The notes under the pieces: model-generated
What the model saw: only the letters and a program-made list of their open reading frames with translations
Told to the model about the DNA's origin: nothing
Database searches by the model: none
In this document: one piece after another, positions 59,199-64,000 of the stretch
How positions within the stretch are numbered: position 1 is the first letter of the stretch
Layout: every line of letters begins with the position of its first letter
From: an uncultured Bacteroidales bacterium
GTDB lineage: Bacteria > Bacteroidota > Bacteroidia > Bacteroidales > UBA932
Direction of reading: 5' to 3'
Length of the DNA stretch: 64,000 nucleotides
NCBI GenBank assembly: GCA_945487035.1
Contig: CALYTI010000005.1
Span: 41,950 to 105,949 of the forward strand
Made by a program: the position numbers and the translations under genes

Positions 59199-60547
59199 AG
59201 CAAGTATATTTCATAGGAATTGGCGGAATAGGGATGAGTGCCATCGCCCGCTACTTCAAGTTCAAGGGGCTTGAGGTGTCAGGCTACGACCGCACCCCAA
59301 GCGAACTTACCCGCGAACTTGAGAAGGAGGGCATTGCCGTCCACTATGAGGACCGCCCGGACCTGATTCCAAAGGATAAAGAAGGGACCCTGGTGGTCTA
59401 TACCCCTGCGATTCCCCAGGAGCTCGGAGAGCTGCGCGCTGTCCGGGAGGGCGGCTACAAAGTGGTGAAACGCTCGCAGATTCTGGGCGAAATCACCCGC
59501 GGCCAATGCTGCCTGGCGGTTGCAGGAACCCACGGAAAGACTACGACATCCACTCTGGTGGCGCATATTCTCACCTCCTGCGGTGAGGGCTGTTCGGCCT
59601 TCCTCGGAGGCATTTCACGCAACTACGGCACCAATATGCTGATGAGCCACAATCCCGTGGTTGTAGCCGAAGCGGACGAGTTCGACCGCTCCTTCCACCA
59701 GCTCCACCCGCAGATTGCAGCGATTACCGCTATGGACGCAGACCATCTCGACATATACGGAGACCTGGAGCACGTGCAGCAGGCCTACAGGATTTTCGCT
59801 TCGCAGGTCAGCGATGTGCTTATCCACAAGCTCGGACTGCCTCTGGAGCGCAGCGTGACGGGGGCAAAGATGTACAGCTACCATACGGACGACAGCAGGG
59901 CCGATTTCAGGGCGGAACGCCTGAGGCTCTCCTCCGACGGCCACTACACTTATGACCTTGTGACCCCTCAAGGTACTGTGGAGGACATAAGGGTCGGAAC
60001 CCTGGGCAAGCTCAATGTCGAGAACAGCATTGCTGCCGCAGCCATAGCCCTGTGCCACGGAGTGGCTCCGGAGGATGTGCGCAAGGCCATTGGCAGCTAT
60101 ATGGGAGCGAAGCGCCGCCTGGAGGAGTATGTCAACTCTCCAAAGCTGACCTTCATTGACGACTATGCCCACCATCCGGCGGAACTTGCCGCAAGCATCT
60201 CCTCCATCAGGGAAATATTCCCGGGCAGGAAGCTGACAGCCATCTTCCAGCCTCACCTCTACACCAGGACAAGGGACTTCGCACCGGAATTTGCCCGCGC
60301 CCTCAGCCTTGCTGACAGGGTAGTTCTGCTGGACATATATCCCGCAAGGGAACTGCCTATAGAAGGTGTAAGTTCGGAGATGATTTTCAAAGATGTGACT
60401 GCCCCGCAAAAAGTGCTGCTCTGCAAAGAACAGCTGCTCGAATGGGTTGAGCAGGACAATCAGGCTGATGTGGTGGTGACCTTCGGTGCCGGCAACATAG
60501 ACAGGCTGGTGGAGCCTATTGCAGAAATACTCCGAAAAAGGATTTAG
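59195..60547 (+). CDS. murC: UDP-N-acetylmuramate--L-alanine ligase
   Basis: FIGIGGIGMSAIARYF, VAGTHGKTTTSTLVAHIL, IDDYAHHPAEL. Confidence 0.97.
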   Translation: MKQVYFIGIGGIGMSAIARYFKFKGLEVSGYDRTPSELTRELEKEGIAVHYEDRPDLIPKDKEGTLVVYTPAIPQELGELRAVREGGYKVVKRSQILGEITRGQCCLAVAGTHGKTTTSTLVAHILTSCGEGCSAFLGGISRNYGTNMLMSHNPVVVAEADEFDRSFHQLHPQIAAITAMDADHLDIYGDLEHVQQAYRIFASQVSDVLIHKLGLPLERSVTGAKMYSYHTDDSRADFRAERLRLSSDGHYTYDLVTPQGTVEDIRVGTLGKLNVENSIAAAAIALCHGVAPEDVRKAIGSYMGAKRRLEEYVNSPKLTFIDDYAHHPAELAASISSIREIFPGRKLTAIFQPHLYTRTRDFAPEFARALSLADRVVLLDIYPARELPIEGVSSEMIFKDVTAPQKVLLCKEQLLEWVEQDNQADVVVTFGAGNIDRLVEPIAEILRKRI

Positions 60548-60550
60548 CTT

Positions 60551-61291
60551 ATGAAACGCGCAGTCAGAATCACATTGCAGAGTCTTTTCTTCCTGGTGTT
60601 CCTGGCCGGGATGGGAACCCTTCTGTACTTGTCTGCACAGAAGCGGCACCGGATTTCCTGCTCGGAGCTGCGCGTCAACATAGTGGATGGCGAGAAATTC
60701 GTTACCGCGCAGCAGATTGACGCTTTCATTCTCCGTGCCTACGGCGTATGCCGCGGTGAAAGAATCGATTCCATAGGACTGGACAGGATTGAGCGCCTGA
60801 TTTGCAGCAGAGACGAGGTGAAGGGATGCGAAACCTGGGTTACGGAAGACGGAGTGCTCCACGTGGATGTGCTGCAGCGCACTCCGGTGATGCGTTTCAA
60901 CAAAAATGGAGAAGGCTACTATGTTGATGCCGAAGGCTATATCTTCCCTCTCGGAGACAACTACGAAGCGCCTGTGCCGGTAATCGACAGCGACCTCAAG
61001 AAAGGCTTCGACTCGGACTGGCTTCACAGCGCCATTGCTCTGGTTACAAAAATGAGCGCAAGCCCGGTGTGGAAGGACAGAATCGTGGGCTATGAGGTGG
61101 ATGACCGCGGGGATTTCATACTCCGTTCGGAGCAAACCTGCTTTATATGGGGCGATTTCTGCGATGGCGCCCGTAAACTCTCCTGTCTCGAAAAATATTA
61201 CAACCGCATACTGCCCGGATGCAGTGCGGATGAACCATATACTACCGTGAATCTAAAATATAAAGGACAAATAATATGCAGGAAAGATTAA
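60551..61291 (+). CDS. ftsQ: FtsQ-like cell-division protein
   Basis: N-terminal TM, position between murC and ftsA, FtsQ-like size. Confidence 0.82.
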   Translation: MKRAVRITLQSLFFLVFLAGMGTLLYLSAQKRHRISCSELRVNIVDGEKFVTAQQIDAFILRAYGVCRGERIDSIGLDRIERLICSRDEVKGCETWVTEDGVLHVDVLQRTPVMRFNKNGEGYYVDAEGYIFPLGDNYEAPVPVIDSDLKKGFDSDWLHSAIALVTKMSASPVWKDRIVGYEVDDRGDFILRSEQTCFIWGDFCDGARKLSCLEKYYNRILPGCSADEPYTTVNLKYKGQIICRKD

Positions 61292-62730
61292 TTGCGGCTG
61301 TCGATCTCGGGTCTTTCAAGACCTCCTTGTCCGTCAGCAAGGTCGAGAACGGCGGAACCCAGGTTCTCTATTACAGGGAACTGCCTTCGGAGGGTGTGCT
61401 CAGGGGCAATATCTTCAATCCGAAGAAGGCGTGCGGACCTCTGCGCACGCTCATTGCCGATGCGCAGGAATCCCTCGGAATCAACATCAGCAGCATTGCA
61501 GTGGCGCTTCCGAGATGGAATGTAAAGGCGGAAAGCGTGGAGTTTTCCACCGACAGGAGCGATGCTGACGAGTTTATCAGTGAAGAGGAAGTTGCTGCCC
61601 TCAAGGAAATGGCACGCAACGACTACAGCGGGAAGCTGCCTGCCGACTGCCAGGTCTATGGGGCTGTGGCCCAGTCATTCTCTACCGAAGACTTGTTTCA
61701 GGTGAGCGAAGATGATGTAGTAGGCGTAACCGGAGCTATGCTGACCGGACGCTTCCTCATATTTTCCGGGCCAAAGAAGCCTATCAGCAATATTGACAAG
61801 CTTGCAAACGAACTCGGACTCGCCGTTTGCGAAGAGCTGTTCGTACCGGAAATCGAGGCCGACTGCGTGCTGACCGAGGATGAAAAGGAGCACGGAGTTG
61901 CCCTTGTGGAGATAGGAGGAGGCATTACTTCCGTTGCCGTGTTCTACCGCGGCATAATGCGCAGCTATGCGGCCTTCCCGTTCGGAGGCAAGTCCATAAC
62001 CAATGACATACGTCAGGAATGCGGCATTCAGGAAGCCCTTGCGGAGAACATCAAGCTCGGCTACGGCGGCTGTATGCCTGACAGGCTGCTCTCCCTTGGT
62101 GAAAAAATACTCCAGATTGAAGACGGCAGGACCGGTGACTGCCAGCAGCTGCCGGTGAAATATCTTTCCGAAATCATCGGAAGCCGTATGCACGAAATTG
62201 CGGAGGCCGTCCTGCACCTTATCGGGGAAAGCGGCTATTCCGACAACCTGCGCGGAGGCATAGTTCTGACCGGAGGTGCGAGCGAACTGCTCAGCTGCTC
62301 TTCCCTCTTTGCGGACATGTCGGGAGTGAACTGCCGCATCGCATACCCTCACGGCAACGGAGTGCTGACCGAAGGCTGCGAAGACATCGAAAGCACCTCG
62401 GCTGCAGCCCAGATGGCAATGGTTTCTGTGCTTAAGGACTACACCCACATCAACTGCGGTGCAGAGCTGAAGGAGCAGGAAGAACCGACTCCGGCCCCTG
62501 AAATCAAGGAGGTTGAAATAACTGCCGATACCGGGGACGGCACCCTTTTCCAGCACGATGAAGCCTATCAGGAGGCGAAGGTCAATAAGCCTGAGAAAAA
62601 GGATGTCAAACCCAGGAAGAAGCCAAATACAAAAAACCGCGTAGTCAACTTCTTTGACAAGTTGGCGGGAAATGTGGGCTCAATGTACGACAACATGGGA
62701 AAATCCAGCGAAGAACAAGAGGAGAAATAA
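61276..62730 (+). CDS. ftsA: Cell-division protein FtsA
   Basis: AAVDLGSFKTSLSVSKVE, VEIGGGITSVAVF, GGIVLTGGASELL. Confidence 0.94.
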   Translation: MQERLIAAVDLGSFKTSLSVSKVENGGTQVLYYRELPSEGVLRGNIFNPKKACGPLRTLIADAQESLGINISSIAVALPRWNVKAESVEFSTDRSDADEFISEEEVAALKEMARNDYSGKLPADCQVYGAVAQSFSTEDLFQVSEDDVVGVTGAMLTGRFLIFSGPKKPISNIDKLANELGLAVCEELFVPEIEADCVLTEDEKEHGVALVEIGGGITSVAVFYRGIMRSYAAFPFGGKSITNDIRQECGIQEALAENIKLGYGGCMPDRLLSLGEKILQIEDGRTGDCQQLPVKYLSEIIGSRMHEIAEAVLHLIGESGYSDNLRGGIVLTGGASELLSCSSLFADMSGVNCRIAYPHGNGVLTEGCEDIESTSAAAQMAMVSVLKDYTHINCGAELKEQEEPTPAPEIKEVEITADTGDGTLFQHDEAYQEAKVNKPEKKDVKPRKKPNTKNRVVNFFDKLAGNVGSMYDNMGKSSEEQEEK

Positions 62731-62733
62731 GCT

Positions 62734-63963
62734 ATGACAGAAGACAATATAATGATAGCTCCGGTTGATTGGCCTACCTCTGATGCAATTATCAAAGTGC
62801 TCGGAGTCGGAGGAGGCGGCTGCAATGCAGTCAACTATATGTACCGCAAAAACATCCAGGGATGCAGTTTTGTGGTCTGCAACACCGACGCCCAGGCTCT
62901 CGGACGCAGCGATGTCCCTGTGAAGGTGCAGATGGGCAAGGGTCTGGGAGCAGGCACCAACCCGACCAAAGGTCGCAATGCGGCCATAGAGAGCCAGGAC
63001 GAAATCGCCCTCAAGGTGCTGGACGACAACACCAAGATGCTGTTCATTACAGCCGGAATGGGAGGCGGCACCGGCACGGGCGCCACACCTGTCATCGCCA
63101 AGCTGGCCAAAGACAAGGGCATACTGACCGTAGCCGTTGTGACCCTGCCTTTCCGCAATGAGGGTCGCGAAGTGCTTTCCAGGGCTGTGGACGGCATACA
63201 CGAGCTCGAAAAGAATGTGGACAGCCTCATTATCATCAATAATGAGAAACTCTACGAGTTCTTCGGAGACCACCTGATTCAGGACGCCTTTCCGAAGGCC
63301 GATGAGGTGCTCGCAACGGCAGTGAGGGGCATCATAGAAATCATCAAGAAGCCGGGCTACATCAATGTGGACTTCGAAGATATCCAGACTATGATGCGCG
63401 GCAGCGGAATGGCCCTGATGGGCTGCGGTACCGGAAGCGGACCGAACCGCATCGACGATGCCATCAAGCAGGCTTTCGAGTCTCCGCTCCTCAACGACTT
63501 CGACCTGAAGACCGCCAAGAATGTGCTTATCAACATCACTTCCGGCAACAATGAGAAGGGGCTGACGATGAACGACCTGAGCCAAATCAACGAAAAAATC
63601 GCAAGCTACACCGGAGGTGCCAACAATTTCAAGCACGGTCTCATCTGGGATGACGACCCTGAAATAGGGGATACGATTCACATTACCGCCATCGCAACCG
63701 GCTTCAGAATCAATGCAGTGCTGGGCCCGGATGTGGATGCCGGAACCATTATTTCAATTCCTGCCGACTATGTTTTTGACAAGTCCGGAGGAAAATCCGG
63801 AGAGATTCCGCTGGACACTACTTCACACATAGGATTCAATACGGCTGCCAACAAGTCCAGGTTCAAATACGACCCTGAAAACCCGCCGGTACTTCTAACC
63901 GGTGAGGAAAGCAAGCTCAACGAACTGGAAATCACACCTGCAATCAGAAGAATACAGAAATGA
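62734..63963 (+). CDS. ftsZ: Cell-division protein FtsZ
   Basis: GVGGGGCNAVNYMY, FITAGMGGGTGTGATPVIAKLAKDKGILTVAVVTLPF. Confidence 0.98.
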   Translation: MTEDNIMIAPVDWPTSDAIIKVLGVGGGGCNAVNYMYRKNIQGCSFVVCNTDAQALGRSDVPVKVQMGKGLGAGTNPTKGRNAAIESQDEIALKVLDDNTKMLFITAGMGGGTGTGATPVIAKLAKDKGILTVAVVTLPFRNEGREVLSRAVDGIHELEKNVDSLIIINNEKLYEFFGDHLIQDAFPKADEVLATAVRGIIEIIKKPGYINVDFEDIQTMMRGSGMALMGCGTGSGPNRIDDAIKQAFESPLLNDFDLKTAKNVLINITSGNNEKGLTMNDLSQINEKIASYTGGANNFKHGLIWDDDPEIGDTIHITAIATGFRINAVLGPDVDAGTIISIPADYVFDKSGGKSGEIPLDTTSHIGFNTAANKSRFKYDPENPPVLLTGEESKLNELEITPAIRRIQK

Positions 63964-64000
63964 GAAAGACAAGAGTAAGATTTGCGCCATCCCCGACCGG
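63960..64000 (+). CDS. gltX: Glutamyl-tRNA synthetase start (partial, runs off window)
   Basis: ATG at 63960 in an ATGA overlap; MRKTRVRFAPSPTG is the conserved class I GluRS N-terminus. Confidence 0.85.
   Translation, partial: MRKTRVRFAPSPT

Noticed and set aside
59615-61135. 506-aa minus-strand ORF opposite murC/ftsQ
   Set aside because: Antisense shadow of clearly homologous plus-strand genes; composition is typical of a spurious ORF.
49619-63963. dcw cluster lacking mraZ and murF
   Set aside because: Gene order otherwise ordinary for Bacteroidota; missing genes may simply lie elsewhere in the genome.

Overview
The window is a Bacteroidales-type chromosome segment. Evidence: SusC/SusD pair, BACON-type lipoprotein, TAnnTTTG -7 promoter boxes, and Bacteroidota gene orders. 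It has three parts. (1) 1-22 kb is a mostly minus-strand polysaccharide-utilisation-like locus: BACON lipoprotein, SusD, SusC, calcineurin-like phosphoesterase, GH13-esterase fusion, HAD phosphatase, GlpT/UhpC-type transporter, GDPD and GH3. It is followed by uvrA, a CotH-like protein, an EamA transporter and recO. (2) 22.6-38.1 kb is an accessory island between recO and an internally deleted glutaminase gene. Its cargo modules are separated by copies of a composite repeat. Two of these copies (32.9 kb and 37.6 kb) carry a duplicated recO 3' end, which suggests a recO-3'-end integration or recombination hotspot. Cargo includes an ATPase flanked by hairpins, a relic integrase N-terminus, a tightly packed PD-(D/E)XK-like / beta-CASP MBL / small protein / HAD operon, a voltage-gated-type ion channel with a NERD protein and an MmeI-like R-M enzyme, a BspA-like LRR protein, and a likely structured ncRNA of about 320 nt. 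(3) 38-64 kb is core genome: rdgB, S41 protease, U32 peptidase, prenyl synthase, MATE, rsgA, rnr, a phosphodiester glycosidase, and the dcw cluster rsmH through ftsZ, followed by the start of gltX. The most unusual signal is a family of ~140-bp intergenic double-hairpin elements at 22.84, 37.75 and 43.17 kb. They share length and layout, but their stem arms differ in sequence while remaining complementary (CGTTTGGTGA, CGTTTTGGGAT, ACCTTCCACG). All family assignments come from reading motifs; no database search was run.
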